Positions 33,137 through 44,014 of a DNA stretch of 64,000 nucleotides are shown here, piece after piece (the first letter of the stretch is position 1; every line of letters begins with the position of its first letter). The stretch spans positions 22,826,888-22,890,887 of the forward strand of contig NC_081139.1 in assembly GCF_958295425.1 (NCBI RefSeq). The letters are read 5' to 3'. The translations under genes and the position numbers were made by a program. Under the pieces are notes generated by a model. It was given only the letters and a program-made list of their open reading frames with translations, had not been told where the DNA came from and did no database searches. Source of the DNA: Solea solea. Lineage: Eukaryota > Chordata > Actinopteri > Pleuronectiformes > Soleidae.

Positions 33137-33644
33137 CCTTAAGGTCGTTTTGACGCCACAACAGTCCTCAAGACTCGGTATGATTGGGGACTCGGTTAAA
33201 CTCTGCACTTTAGTGAAACAAACGGACCCTTTTGAATAACATATTCCCCTCCTCGCCTGAGGCGGCGCTGCATCAAGACTTTCAGAAGGAAAAGACAAGA
33301 CAAGACAAGACAAACAATGAACGAGAAAACTCTACGGGTTAATGCAGGGTGACCTCTGTTTCAGCCACATAAGAGCAAAAAAACATGGAGCTGCATCAAA
33401 AAATTGGTGTTTTATTTTGTTTTATGTGAAAACCAAATATACGCTGCAACAATGGGCTCAGCCATTTCTCCCAGCTATCGTTCCACACCCTAGTATGTTT
33501 TGGTTGTGTTTACCCACAATGCCCTGCACCCTGTGGGTGCATTCTTCCCGCATTTGACCTACGTTTTTAGTCGGAACCAGAGTTTGGTTGTGCATTCACA
33601 CCTCCCTAAACCAACTGGGGCTGGTGTGAATGCACCCTTACACT
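33137..33644. other. Plain sequence with one inverted pair
   Basis: GACAA repeats at 33294-33314. 'GTGCATTCACACC' at 33590-33602 and 'GGTGTGAATGCACC' at 33624-33637 form a short inverted repeat typical of a fish MITE end. Not defined further. Confidence 0.4.
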
Positions 33645-33782
33645 CAAAAAGGGGTGAAAGAACGTGAGAACCAGCCCAGAAATGTCCTCAGTTTCCCCAA
33701 AATGTCCTCATTCCCTATTCTTTACAAGTTTTTTGGTCCTCACAAAGATATCCATACAAGAACACACACACACGCACACTGC
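33645..33782. repeat. Microsatellite-associated GTCC repeat, copy E (short)
   Basis: 'GGGGTGAAAGAACGTGAGAA', 'CCAGCCCAGAAATGTCCTC' and 'GTCCTCACAAAGATATCC' end in a CA tract at about 33763-33776. Confidence 0.8.
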
Positions 33783-33936
33783 ATGTGCTGTTCTTTTTCT
33801 GATGAGGTAGGAGTTGGACAAGAGAGGATCAGTACAAGAACAAACCATCACCTGTGTGTTAAACCTAAATATGTGTGTCCCATGTGAAAGAGCATGAGGA
33901 ATGTTTGTTATGTCGGTGACACTAAGCTGTGAGCTA

Positions 33937-33992
33937 CTGCTGCTGCTGCTGCTGCCGCCGCCGCCGCCGCTGCTGCTGCTGCTGCTGCTGCT
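33937..33992. repeat. (CTG)6(CCG)5(CTG)7 triplet array
   Basis: Counted directly: six CTG, five CCG, then seven CTG units in one phase. The strings of Ser/Gly or Cys/Arg codons in frames here are translations of this tract. Confidence 0.97.
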
Positions 33993-34715
33993 CGCCGGTC
34001 TCAAACTCTGCTTCTCTCTTTCATAGCGTGTCTTTATTACAACAAGCACTTGCCTCTGTTTCTTCCGCTGGGGGGAGTGCATGTGTATATATTTTCCAGC
34101 TTGTGTGTGTGTGTGTGTGTATCTGCAGGTCAGAAAGGCAGCATTTGTTCTGTGAAGGTCTATAAACAACTGTGATCCCTTTTAAGGGATTGTTTAGATT
34201 GACGGAACGGGAAAATAAACGTTCTCAAGGAGGCCGGTGCTCTTTGCTGACAGAGAGATCACTGCTACCAGCACAGTGTGTGTGTGTGTGTGTGTGTGTG
34301 CGTTTGTGCGACCTGAGCTGGAAATGACAGGTTCTTTTTTAGGGGGTGCTGTTTTAGTCATCAGAGGGCGCACTCCCGTGAACCCTCGGTGACCTCCCGT
34401 CTTCTTCTTCGTCCCTGCCCTCCTCCCTCCTAATCTGGCCTCCACCTCAGCACACTAAAGCTCTCAGCAGCTCACACTTGTCTTCTTTTTTCTCTCCCCT
34501 AAAAGCATGGTTGTTGTTTCTACCCCACCCCCCACCAGTGCATAACTCCCACTCCTCACCAGCAGAAACTTCTCCTCGCTTTTTTTTCCCTTCTTCTCCG
34601 CAACACTCCTCCTCACGCTGAAGGCTTGTTGTGTCTGGGTCGCGAGCAACATGTGGAATATATCAAAACCCTCACTGCCTCTCTGTCTTGCTCGCCCTCT
34701 CACTTATTCACACAT

Positions 34716-34746
<31 letters not shown>

Positions 34747-35327
34747 TGTGGTAGCGGAGCGCTGCTCTTCTTGAGAACGTCCAGTGCGAGGAAGTGGGGT
34801 GTCCATCCAGCCGTGATTTAGGTCAGAGGGAAGCAGGGATGGGAGGCTTCTCTGCTCTCTGTTTATTTGAAGCAGGAGCCATTACTGCTGTCTTTGGCCT
34901 GTATTTATACACAGACACAGAACAGACGCATGCTGATACAACCAGACTGTGCGTGCATTTGTGTCGGGCGCGTAGTCCCGTGTGTGCGAGTGTAAGACGG
35001 AACGAGCATGCATATTGTGTGACTCAGGAGGAAGATGTGCGTCTGTGTACAATGCACAGTAAAAATAAACTGCGATGATTTGTGGCCTGGGCCTAATAGA
35101 GAAAGGGCCAGCGCTTTTAGTGGGAAGTGTACAGTGGTGGGCCTCAGCGTGGCAACATGAGGAGTCTACAGGGACTGCTGGCTGCAGTCCAGTCCACTCC
35201 TAACATACTTGATTCACCTAATGAAAGACATCTAATCAGAAAAGCGGGGTAAAATAAACAAGCAAGTCCATCTGCTGTGCGGGGAAGACGTGAAGGGGTT
35301 TTCAGCATAGTAAATTAAACTGTGCAC

Positions 35328-35330
<3 letters not shown>
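33993..35330. other. No gene; several microsatellites
   Basis: TG at 34102-34121 and 34276-34301. CA followed by GA at 34711-34745. The rest is GC-moderate with no supported exon. Confidence 0.5.

Positions 35331-35382
<52 letters not shown>
35331..35382. repeat. (TG)26 microsatellite
   Basis: Uninterrupted TG repeat of 52 bp, the longest perfect dinucleotide tract in the window. Confidence 0.98.
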
Positions 35383-35386
<4 letters not shown>

Positions 35387-35414
35387 CACATGTGCTCCAG
35401 GATTGTGTGCCAGC

Positions 35415-35640
35415 AGCAGAATCTGCGTTGTGTAAACTAGTCCCATGGCGTCTATTGCCTGTCTGCCATTACTGCAGGGTTGCCACAGCTTGTAAAAGCC
35501 TTGTTAACACAAAGACCTGCTCACATGTTAATTGGCTAATTGACTAATTAATTTTTGCATAAAGGCATGCACTGGGAGAAAGGCGAGCTAATTGAAAGTG
35601 ACTATAGGTTTAATTATGTGACAAAAGGGGTGAGGGGGAC
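35415..35640. promoter_or_regulatory. Candidate conserved non-coding element
   Basis: Repeat-free: 'GTCTGCCATTACTGCAGGG', 'CATGTTAATTGGCTAATTGA' with 'CTAATTAATTTTTGCATAAA' (an octamer-like TTTGCAT plus homeobox cores), 'CGAGCTAATTGAAAG' and 'GGTTTAATTATGTGAC'. It sits between a TG tract and a C-rich tract. Inferred from composition. Confidence 0.38.
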
Positions 35641-35658
35641 AGAGTGAAGGTGGGAGCA

Positions 35659-35696
35659 CCCCCTCTCCCCCCCTCCCCCCCTCCCCCCCTCCCCCC
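35659..35696. repeat. C-rich array, (C7T)n
   Basis: Runs of C separated by single T: C5, C, C7, C7, C7 and C6. Five long C runs on the plus strand could form an i-motif, and the complementary G strand a G-quadruplex. Confidence 0.95.
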
Positions 35697-35873
35697 GATA
35701 TGTTGCTCTTTTTCATTGCATTTGCCTCACATTTTTGCCTCCGCTGATGTTTTTTTTTCTTATCTCATCATCTCTGTCGTCACTTCCGTTTACTGCACTT
35801 ATCCTGTCAAACAATTACCTCACAGTGGAAAAGTTGATTTAATCAGCAAATCAAAACTGTCTGAGTGTTTCTG

Positions 35874-35874
<1 letters not shown>

Positions 35875-35921
<47 letters not shown>
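35875..35921. repeat. Compound (TG)n(GA)n tract
   Basis: TG repeats to about 35897, directly followed by GA repeats to 35921. Confidence 0.96.
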
Positions 35922-36302
35922 GGGGCAGTTAAAACTGCAGTTTGTAACTTTTGCTGATTTTCCTTGTCGTTATCATTCTGCCTCTGTTTGGTCTTTGTAT
36001 ACAAAAACGATGTAATGAAAACAGGCACTGTCAAGAAATACTATCAGACTTGACTGAGGTAATGTCCATGTGTGCACACCGGCAGTGCAGTTGCAGAATT
36101 CACCCTCTAAAAATGCTCTTGGGTTCTTCTTTGCATTCTCATGGTGCTATTGGAGACTGTTGGAGACTCTGATGTGAAAGCACGTATCATTTTACTTCTA
36201 CACGAGCAGCGGGTGCTGCCATGGGCCACTCTTCCCCTGTCCCAGTGTCCCTCCCCGCTGCAGTCAGAGCAGCAGAATCGTTCACCTCTCTACATCCAGA
36301 CT

Positions 36303-36640
36303 GCAAATTCAATTCAAATTAATTTAATCTTATTTGTATCATGCCAAATCACAACATACGTTATCTCAAGGCTCTGTACATAGTAAGGCAAAAACCTTTA
36401 TAATATTATAGATTTTTGACAGGAAGAAATCTCTGACACAACCAGACTCAAAGATGTGCGGTCATCTGCCTCGACCGGTTGGGGTGAAAGGGGACAGAGG
36501 ACAGGTGGGAGAGAGAAAGGACAAGAGGGAGGTGAGGTGGAGATAGAAGACAGAGACCAGGAGCAGATACCAGTTTAGACAAGGCAGTTCTGAATCAGCT
36601 ATGACATGTTAAAAGTACGACAATGTCATTTATACAAGCA
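36303..36640 (+). mobile_element. Common teleost repeat ('ATTCAATTCAAxTTxATTT' type)
   Basis: Phrases in the expected order: 'ATTCAATTCAAATTAATTTA', 'CCAAATCACAACATACGTTA', 'TCTCAAGGCTCTGTACATAG', 'GACAGGAAGAAATCTCTGAC' and 'CTGCCTCGACCGGTTGGGGT'. This is a highly dispersed non-coding fish repeat. Divergent but continuous. Confidence 0.72.
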
Positions 36641-36675
36641 GCAGCAGCAGAGAGAAAATGGTACTGATATCAACT

Positions 36676-36735
36676 TTAATTGATAATAATGATAATAATA
36701 ATGATGATGATATGAATGATAATAATAATAATAGC
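36676..36735. repeat. (ATA/ATG)n interrupted trinucleotide tract
   Basis: GATAATAATGATAATAATAA-like run with ATGATGATG interruptions. It belongs to the tail of the preceding repeat family. Confidence 0.85.
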
Positions 36736-37194
36736 CTCAAAACCGGATCTGGATCCTGCAGCATGCAAGATGAGGACAGAGAGAGAGAGAGAGAGGACAG
36801 GAAGGACAGAATGAATTGCGGCCACTGCTGGCTGACCTGAAATATGTCACTGCACTAAAACAAACAAGCAAAACAAAACATTACGTAACTCTGCCACAGT
36901 GTCTTTTGGGTAACTTATGCCAGAGCCAAACCCAGATAGAGAAGGAGTGATGGAATTGACAGAAGAGCGTTAATTTCTAAACATATTTAAATGTTTTACT
37001 AATTCCTCCAACTGAAACGTAACTATGGATCGTTTTTTTACAACCCATGAAAACGACCTGAAGGTATGTTTTTACTACACTGGTGCAGTATTTTTCAACT
37101 GGAATACGCACAGGTGTTACTGAGGTTAGGGTTAGGGCAAAACAGACAGGGTTAGGCAGTAAAAATTAAAAAACATATTAAAAAGGTGGTATAG
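36736..37194. other. No recognisable feature
   Basis: GA tract at 36779-36795. 'GGTTAGGGTTAGGG' at 37121-37134 is part of dispersed-repeat sequence, not a telomere. Confidence 0.5.
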
Positions 37195-37262
37195 TTAGGG
37201 AGTCGAACCCACACGCTCTCGCTACTGAGCGGACTGCCAGTGGCGACCTCAGCGAAGCTACT
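37195..37262 (-). mobile_element. Possible tRNA-derived SINE head
   Basis: On the minus strand GGGTTCGACTCC (37210-37199) is a perfect B box (GGTTCGANTCC). About 35 bp upstream, TAGCTTCGCTGAGGTCG (37260-37244) resembles an A box. The stems do not fold as a full tRNA by eye. Confidence 0.45.
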
Positions 37263-37844
37263 AGATACCACTTCCAAGGTACCAGGTTGCTGCCATGTAT
37301 ACAACCGCTGGTTTTGATAACGTAGACATAGGTCGTAATTCCTGTTTCATTGGAGGACAGGTTCCATTTTTCTGTCTCTCCCATGACGTTATTCCTCTCT
37401 GCTACAGCATCCATTACAATTACATACACAAGGCCAATTATATAAATCAGGTGATGGTGTCATTTAGCGACTTTCAACCTGTTGATCCGTGCATCTCGCT
37501 GTATTTGCACAATGTTGATGTTGCCTTTCGTCTGTCTTGATGAAACAAGGACACACTCATGAACTCCTTTGACAAGGCTTTGAAAGAAGTGAAAGAGTAG
37601 ACGATGAAAGTATCAGAGGGATGGTGCTTCTTATTCTCATGAGCACTTTCTTGCTCATTTGCTGCTGAGAAATGATTCAGATACAAATTCCACACGGGTG
37701 TAGAAACCATGTCGCGCAAGCTCCCCATCTCCGAGGTGTCTGTTGCGGAGAGGCGCCAGTGTGATCATGCATTCGCATCAACAGTAATCTAGGTCCAATT
37801 ATTGAACAGTATGTAAAACTGACACACACACACAATGGGATGGG
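37263..37844. other. No supported gene
   Basis: A minus-strand frame at 37474-37728 reads without low complexity ('VWNLYLNHFSAANEQESAHE', 'SFTSFKALSKEFMSVSLFHQ'). It has no recognised family or splice context and could be a decayed transposon protein. Confidence 0.35.
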
Positions 37845-38020
37845 AGACGGAGGAATGCGTGGCTGAGCGATAATTCAATTCCTACCAACCTCTCACTAAA
37901 ACACCACCACAAATTAAATCGGCCGGGGGAGCAGGCCGCTAACAAAGGAAATTAACAATGATGCTGCCTCTGTATTAGGGCATATGGATTCGCTGCATGT
38001 TTGCTGCGCGTGTGTAGCCG
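37845..38020. promoter_or_regulatory. Candidate conserved non-coding element
   Basis: 'GCGATAATTCAATTCCTACC', 'CACAAATTAAATCGGCCGGG', 'AAGGAAATTAACAATGATGC' and 'TGTATTAGGGCATATGG' in repeat-free context. Includes a SOX-like AACAATG. Inferred from composition. Confidence 0.35.
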
Positions 38021-38329
38021 CAGCCTCGCACCTCCGTATGCAGAGAGGAGGGGGGAAAGGCCAGTTTTAATCAAGAAATCCATTCCACTTTTCTAACCCC
38101 TCTTTGCTTCTTTCTCCCCTCCCGTCATGGCGGGGCTTGTGTGGAAACAGAAGTGCTAAATTACCCTGGAGCAGTCAGACAAAAAAACATCTTGTTGGGT
38201 TCTAAATTGCTTTGCATGCATGTTAATTGGACAGAAATCCCTGCAGTGTGTTTGGGTTTGTGCGAGCGCTGGTGTGTGAGTACAGTACGTGCGCACGTGT
38301 ATATGTGCAACGTGCGTGTTGGCCAGCAC

Positions 38330-38740
38330 TGGTGAGAGATTTGGAGGTTATCTGTTGTTGTTGGTTAATTGTGAAGCTGATAGCATCGAGGGTCTGAGCC
38401 AATTCAAGTGGGCTTTCAGCCAAATTACCTCCGTAATCGTCTGTGTTCAAGTCCCTTGATGCTCTCACCAAGACAGAGCCTGGGAAGCCCTGAAGTTCAG
38501 TGGAGAGGGGCTGATCTGACCCCATCTTTAGGCAGCTTACACTGTAATTGAAATTATATATTTTTTTTCCCGCGCCATTATTGGATTGCCAACAAGATTT
38601 CACCCAAAAATTCCATTTGTGGTCAATTTATCCTGTTTGTTTTTAATTAATGTGGGTTAGCTAATGAACTCAGAGGGGATCTTAGCCAAATGATCTGACT
38701 TTCCTCCATGTTTCCCTGTTATCTCTGAAGCAGTAGTGCT
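38330..38740. promoter_or_regulatory. Candidate conserved non-coding element, long
   Basis: About 400 bp free of repeats: 'TTGGTTAATTGTGAAGCTGA', 'CCAAATTACCTCCGTAATCG', 'CACTGTAATTGAAATTATAT', 'CGCGCCATTATTGGATTGCC' (a CCAAT-type ATTGG), 'TTTGTTTTTAATTAATGTGG' and 'GTTAGCTAATGAACTC'. Complex and not coding in any frame beyond chance. One of the strongest regulatory-looking blocks in the window. Confidence 0.4.
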
Positions 38741-39756
38741 TTGGAATTAGAGCATGAAATTGTTTGAAAGTAGGAGAAGGAATTCACTTGTGTGGCGCGC
38801 ACAAACACTGAAGCCAATACAAGCAAAGGGAACATTGGATTTGTAAATCTGCTTTTCATTCACTCTGACCAGAACTTTCATTCACTCCGACTAAAGATTA
38901 TTGAGACTCAGACATGAAGGAGTAATACACATGCAGTACACTGTTATCAAAATGTGTTTAATATGCTGATTTAATTAATTACAAGCTGTGACTATTTTGT
39001 GGAGAAAGTCTGCGTGTGTGTCTTGGTTTCTCTCTCTGCTGCTTCTTCTTCTTTTTAGATAAATCATTCCACAGCTGTCCTTGTCAAACTGGGAGATATT
39101 CCACTCACTGAACGGGTTTAGAAAATAAATGAGTAGAAAGTGGTCCATGTCTCCAAGCTGTGTACTTTTTAAATATGAAATTCTGAGCATGTGGCACACA
39201 ATGGCCTCAAATGAGTCTCGTTTTTGCCTGTTTTATTCATGAAAGGCAGCACAATTTGTACATCTCGGAGGATCGGACATCTTGTTGTGACCCTCGTGAC
39301 ATCTTATCTCACGATAATGTGAAAGCCCACAATAGCCGTACAGAACCACTGGTGTGTGTTGAAAAAAGAGCAATTGGAACCATAAGATGGGCGGCACAGG
39401 ACACAGAGTGGTATCAAGTGTCCGTGTCATAACCTCCACCTCTACATATCAAACTTCGGCCTGTCTCCCCGCCAGCGTGTTTGGTGAGAAACAGAAGGAC
39501 TGAAAGCCTCTGCAGGGTCTTTGCAGGCGAAGAATAAGCTGTCGTCATTGTATTCATAGTGTGCTATGCTATGCAGGACTTCAGGCCATGAATCCCCAGA
39601 CAGTGACCTCATATACAGTATATGTAACACACACACACACACAGGGCAGAGGGAGGATGTGAACATAAACATTTAATCTCAATGATCGTAGATAAAAGAG
39701 TGATTTTTTTGTGCTTTCGTTCTTTTATTTTTGTTTCAAAGTCCCCATCGGTAAAT
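38741..39756. other. No recognised feature
   Basis: Plain sequence, with a CA run at 39629-39642. The 73-codon plus frame at 39211-39432 has no recognised family. Confidence 0.45.
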
Positions 39757-39839
39757 CACACACACACACACGAACACACACAACTCAGGTTTTAAACTGC
39801 CACTTAGTTTCTGCCACACAAACGGAACGCACAAAATGA

Positions 39840-39889
39840 GACACACACACACACGCACGCACGCGCGCGCGCGCACGCGCACACACACT
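39840..39889. repeat. (AC)n(GC)n(AC)n alternating purine-pyrimidine tract
   Basis: Strict alternation: AC repeats, then ACGC repeats, then (GC)n around 39863-39874, back to AC. Another CA tract lies at 39759-39780. Confidence 0.96.
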
Positions 39890-40035
39890 GCAGTGACAAG
39901 CTGTGAACATAAACACTTAACCCTGGAAAGATTCAATGATGGCGGATAAAAGAGTGATTTGTGTTCCGCTAAGGGGAAAATGAGTAATCCTATCATTCAG
40001 CGTGACATGCAACACAACACGGCGCATCCGTCACA

Positions 40036-40080
<45 letters not shown>
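40036..40080. repeat. (CA)n microsatellite
   Basis: Uninterrupted CA/AC repeat of about 45 bp. Confidence 0.98.
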
Positions 40081-40083
<3 letters not shown>

Positions 40084-40439
40084 ACTAAACACTGCCTATC
40101 AGGATGATAAAAGCATGCCTCACCCACACAATAAGGCGTTTGATTTTTTTATTTTCCATGTCATCCATTTTCTCTTCATGTTGTTGTAAAAGCTCCTCCA
40201 TCATCTCTCTCTCTCTCTCCCGGCGGCATCGCTCCTGACACAGCAGCACATATTTGTGTATTCATGCAAATATCTCAACTAATCTCTATAAATATATTTA
40301 TGAGATTTAATACCTTTGTACTGTAACACTATGCACGCTGAGCATCAGGTTCCACACCCTCATGAAGACATGTGTACACACACACACACACATTCACAGT
40401 CACAGCTCGCACTGGGTGCATACCAATCCCTTGGTCTTT
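40081..40439. other. No recognised feature
   Basis: CT run at 40206-40220 and CA run at 40376-40391. Confidence 0.5.
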
Positions 40440-40640
40440 CTGTCTTCCTGCCGGGGCATTAATTCCTGCCCATATTTCCATCTGATTATGGTCCGGTTAT
40501 ACCCGCAACTAATTGAACATTAAATATAAAGAAAGTTAATGAAAATGTCCTTTATCCCCTCCAAACTAGGCCTGAGAACGCATCTATTAACGCAAATTAA
40601 TCTGGCCCTGGTGCGTGTTTGCAGGGAATAAGATATATGC
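40440..40640. promoter_or_regulatory. Candidate conserved non-coding element
   Basis: 'GGCATTAATTCCTGCCCAT', 'CGCAACTAATTGAACATTAA', 'AAAGAAAGTTAATGAAAATG' and 'TATTAACGCAAATTAATCTG' in repeat-free sequence. Homeobox-core dense. Inferred. Confidence 0.35.
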
Positions 40641-41729
40641 ACAGTTTGCTGCTCCCCTCTCTGACCCGAATTACAGTCCTCCTCTCAGAGCAGGACAGTT
40701 AAATAACAAAAGAAGCGTTGTTCTCCTCCTTCTGAACATTCTCGTAAGCCGTTCCCAGAACTTCATATCTGTCTGAAAACAATGTGATGTTGATGTCTTG
40801 GCTCTGAGCTGGGAAGTTTTAGGTCCCGGGGTTCTCCTCTTACACACAGACCACTGCCACACTCCTGACACTGGTTTATGCAGAGAGCATTAGCAGTGAA
40901 AGTAGAGCTGACTTGTTATGACAGACAGGTGTCACAACTGCAGCACCAGCACACGGCAAATTACAGCTTGTCTTAAAGCAGAACTTTGCAGCCGTTTTTC
41001 CACTCGCACTACTCGGCTCCATTCATAGTTGTTTTGCTTTACCATCAGTGCTAGTACCTGGTACATGGAGCTTTTTTTGGTACCTGCTCTGGAGTGGTTC
41101 CATGAGACCTGAGCTGATACTAAAATGTGACATGGACAGACTGCCGACCAGTGATTGTCAGAATGTGTCCGAATCCGAATGGGCGGTACCGGATCAGAGT
41201 TTTCGGAATGGCATGTTCACGTGAGACATTTTTATTCCCATCAGATTATTTCTGTCCATGTAAACATAGCTAGTGAGGATGAAGTGGTAGACAATGGATG
41301 GACGGATGAATGTTCATGTGGGTAAGCATACTGTATGTACTCTGTAGAGAAAAAGGCACAAAATGGTGTTTTTCCATTATGCAGTTTTACTACTCGGCTC
41401 GACTTGAGTTGACTCCACTCGGTTTGGTATCGGCGCTCATGCGATCAGATCCTGACTTCCTGGTTTGGTGTCTGATCCACGTACATGTGACATATTTCGG
41501 TTTTGTTTCTGCTTTATTTCGAACGGACACGAAAGTCACATGCAAGTGAAGCTTCTTCCACACTGCACATATGCAAATATCTCATTCCGACTGAACGCTT
41601 GATGGATGTGTACACGCATCACAATCGGATCATTATGTAAACGATGGAATTGTAATTTCTAATCATTTTTGGACTGAAGACATTTGACACATGTAAACAT
41701 CACTCCTCCCCCCCCTCCCTTCCCCCCTC
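40641..41729. other. Fragments of decayed MITE sequence
   Basis: 'TTTTTCCACTCGCACTACTC' (40996-41015) and 'TTTTTCCATTATGCAGTTTT' (41367-41386), each followed by CGGCTC and TTGxGTxGACTC-type words, are the start of a common fish inverted-repeat MITE. 'CATGTAAACATAGCTAGTG' and 'CATGTAAACATCAC' are further fragments. Boundaries cannot be set. C-rich at 41706-41730. Confidence 0.45.
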
Positions 41730-42199
41730 CTGTTCATGTGCATTTGTTTTCAGCGGAGCTCGCGAACACAAGCCGTGGAGCCGTGTCCATGCTGGACGGC
41801 GTCCATTTTGCATGCGTCTGTGTTTTTCAATTCTCGCCATTCAAAAAAAGGCCAATATTTACTCACGTGTGGCCCCTCGCTCGGTCAGACGGTCGTTTCC
41901 TGTTCCTCGCTTCCTTCGACAACGGTTTTCTCTGCTTCTCTTTCGCCGTCTCTGCCAGGTTTAAACGTCTAAAATAACATTATTAGCACATATTTTCTCA
42001 CAAGACCCGAGACTTGTCCAGACCTCCTTTTTCTGAGGCCTGCGGGTCAGAAAAAGACCCTGATCTTGTCCACTAACAGCCAGTAGGAGAGAGTGGAGAC
42101 AGCTCCCAATCTGCCCGCAACAAGCCATTATATTAAGATTAACCATAATAATTCTGAAGCTTTTAATTAAGGTAAAAGTACTGTGTAGTTCCACTTTTA
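41730..42199 (+). mobile_element. Dispersed repeat family T1, copy 2
   Basis: Begins CATGTGCATTTGTTTTCAGC and runs through 'AACACAAGCxGTGGAGCC', 'CATTTTGCATG', 'TGTTTTTCAATTCTC', 'GACAACGGTTTTCTCTGCTTC', and ends 'TGTAGTTCCACTTTTA'. The same order occurs at 62360-62803 and, inverted, at 234-515. The 97-codon frame here is not a gene. Confidence 0.75.
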
Positions 42200-42529
42200 C
42201 TAATGTGCCATGTAGACTTCACACGATGAGTTCTGGCTAAAAAGAACCTGTCACTGTAACACATTTGATGTGAAACCAAACCACACTGACAAGTTTGAAT
42301 AACACAATCTACTGCGAGTGCGAAGTGTGAATCTGATTTGTTGTTTTCTAATGGGCTTGTTAGTTTCACCCCTCCTGCGCTCTTCCCTTTCACTGGAGCT
42401 TCCTGTGCATGTGCCACAGCCAAAGACACCCACTGAGAGTGCGTCCGGCACTCTGACTGACGCACAAGGAGAAAGGGGGAAACAATGAATGGATGGATGC
42501 TTTCATTTGGATGAAAGGAATAAACGCTA
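42200..42529. other. No recognised feature
   Basis: Plain sequence. Both minus frames are unrecognised. Confidence 0.45.
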
Positions 42530-43020
42530 AGGCATTTATTTTGTCTATTATCCCGCTAAAAAGCCCTCTCCATTCCTCCCCCCCAGGCCCCTCGCATTAG
42601 CATCTCTCCTGGACAGTGAGGGGTTAACTAACCCGTTTAAGGGGATCCACAGAAAACAATACTTGGACCCCAAAAAGACAATGGTGGTGCTTTTCTCCTC
42701 CGTATTTGTAATTTAACATCAAAAGGCTCCTCTCCCAGCGACCTCTGAGAGCCAGCTCCTCTTTAATGAAGCGCCCCACCCCCCTTAATCACATTCAAAT
42801 TGGTTAGTGTTCAGAAAATAGAAATATGTATTAGATAGCAATAAATTTTCATCATTGGCTAAGCCTTCTTCTTAATTGTCCTGTCCCAAGGCTTGGGAAT
42901 TTCATTGTTCGTTAGGTGCTTAAGTCCCCCATCTCATTCAGTCTCTCTGACATTACTGCTGAGGGCTCTAATGCCCAACTAATTTGAATGGGGATTTACA
43001 TGATAGAGCAGGGAGCATTA
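42530..43020. promoter_or_regulatory. Candidate conserved non-coding element, long
   Basis: Nearly 500 bp without repeats: 'GTCTATTATCCCGCTAAAAA', 'TATTTGTAATTTAACATC', 'CCCTTAATCACATTCAAATT', 'GCAATAAATTTTCATCATTG', 'CTTCTTAATTGTCCTGTCCC', 'GGAATTTCATTGTTCGTTAG', 'CTGACATTACTGCTGAG' and 'CCAACTAATTTGAATG'. This is the densest homeodomain/SOX-core block in the window. No open frame survives across it. Confidence 0.42.
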
Positions 43021-43454
43021 AAATGTGGAGGGAAGGGTGGAAAAAAAAAAAGGGAAAAAAGAAAGAAGGGGGAAACGGCTTCTTTCACTTCAAAAGTCAC
43101 TTTGTTCAAAGTCAAATGACAGTGTTTAAAGATGCTCTATCTATCTCTCCTCAGGATTTTGGACAGCAGTGCCGCGTTTAATGGTTCGTTATCTTAGCCC
43201 CTCTCTGTCTTGCTCCCTCTCTTTACCTCTTCTTCCCTTTCCGCCGCCAACCATACGCTCTTGTTTATAGAGGCACCATACTGTTTCAGAATATACAGTG
43301 TTTTGAAGTGACTTTGAATTGCAAAAACACTTCTGTCCTTCTCAATTATTATTTCTTCTCGCCTCCTTGCATTTCTGTCACTCAATAGCATGCCATCAGG
43401 GCTTTAGGAGACTTATTGAATAGGCATGAGTGTCCATATATGTGCTCTCTTTCA
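43021..43454. other. No recognised feature
   Basis: A-rich purine stretch at 43038-43075, then plain sequence. Confidence 0.45.
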
Positions 43455-43516
43455 TTGTATGTATGTATGTATGCATGTATGTATGCATGTATGTATGCGT
43501 GCATGTGTGCGCTGCG
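43455..43516. repeat. (ATGT)n/(GCATGT)n tetranucleotide tract
   Basis: TATG repeats interrupted by GCATG words. The Met-Tyr-Val/His-Thr frames are translations of it. Confidence 0.95.
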
Positions 43517-43626
43517 GCATTCACAACATTTTGCCATGTAACCGACTCGGCTTGGTGCTTTCTGAGAGAAAAATAAAAGCCTGGATCTGTTTTCTGTTTG
43601 TTCTGGAGGTATTTTGGATCAGAGGT

Positions 43627-43628
<2 letters not shown>

Positions 43629-43663
<35 letters not shown>

Positions 43664-43821
43664 GTGCATCTGTTTGTGTTTCTCAAAGTATGTCTATTTT
43701 GGATCAGTATGAAATAGAAGCAGCCGTGATAAAGAGAATCAGATGTTTTCTGATGTGTGCTGTATGTGTCTCTGGCAGAGCATACATGGGTCCATAAGGC
43801 ACACACACACACACACACACA
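43629..43821. repeat. (TG)n and (CA)n tracts
   Basis: TG at 43629-43665 and CA at 43800-43821, opposite orientation 135 bp apart, so the pair could fold back. Confidence 0.95.
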
Positions 43822-44014
43822 CTAACAGTTTGCACGGTGAATTAGACTTTTGGCAACGGCTTGTGCTTGTGTGCAAGTGCCTATATTCCTACTGTATGTC
43901 CTTTTTTTTTTTTTGCTTTTAATTTTTATTTAAGCAGGTGCTTTTTTTATTTTATTTACTGTGTTTATGAAAGTAACACAGCCGCCCACCTGTTGTCAGA
44001 ACGCCACTGTACCC

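Noticed and set aside
33708..34169. 153-codon minus frame with poly-Ser/Gly
   Set aside because: Low complexity from the CTG/CCG array and TG tracts.
37121..37134. Telomere-like GGTTAGGGTTAGGG (and CCCTAACCC near 32815)
   Set aside because: Only two units, embedded in dispersed-repeat sequence of the GTCC family type. Not an interstitial telomere block.
43396..43818. 140-codon minus and 123-codon plus frames
   Set aside because: Both are translations of ATGT, TG and CA repeats.
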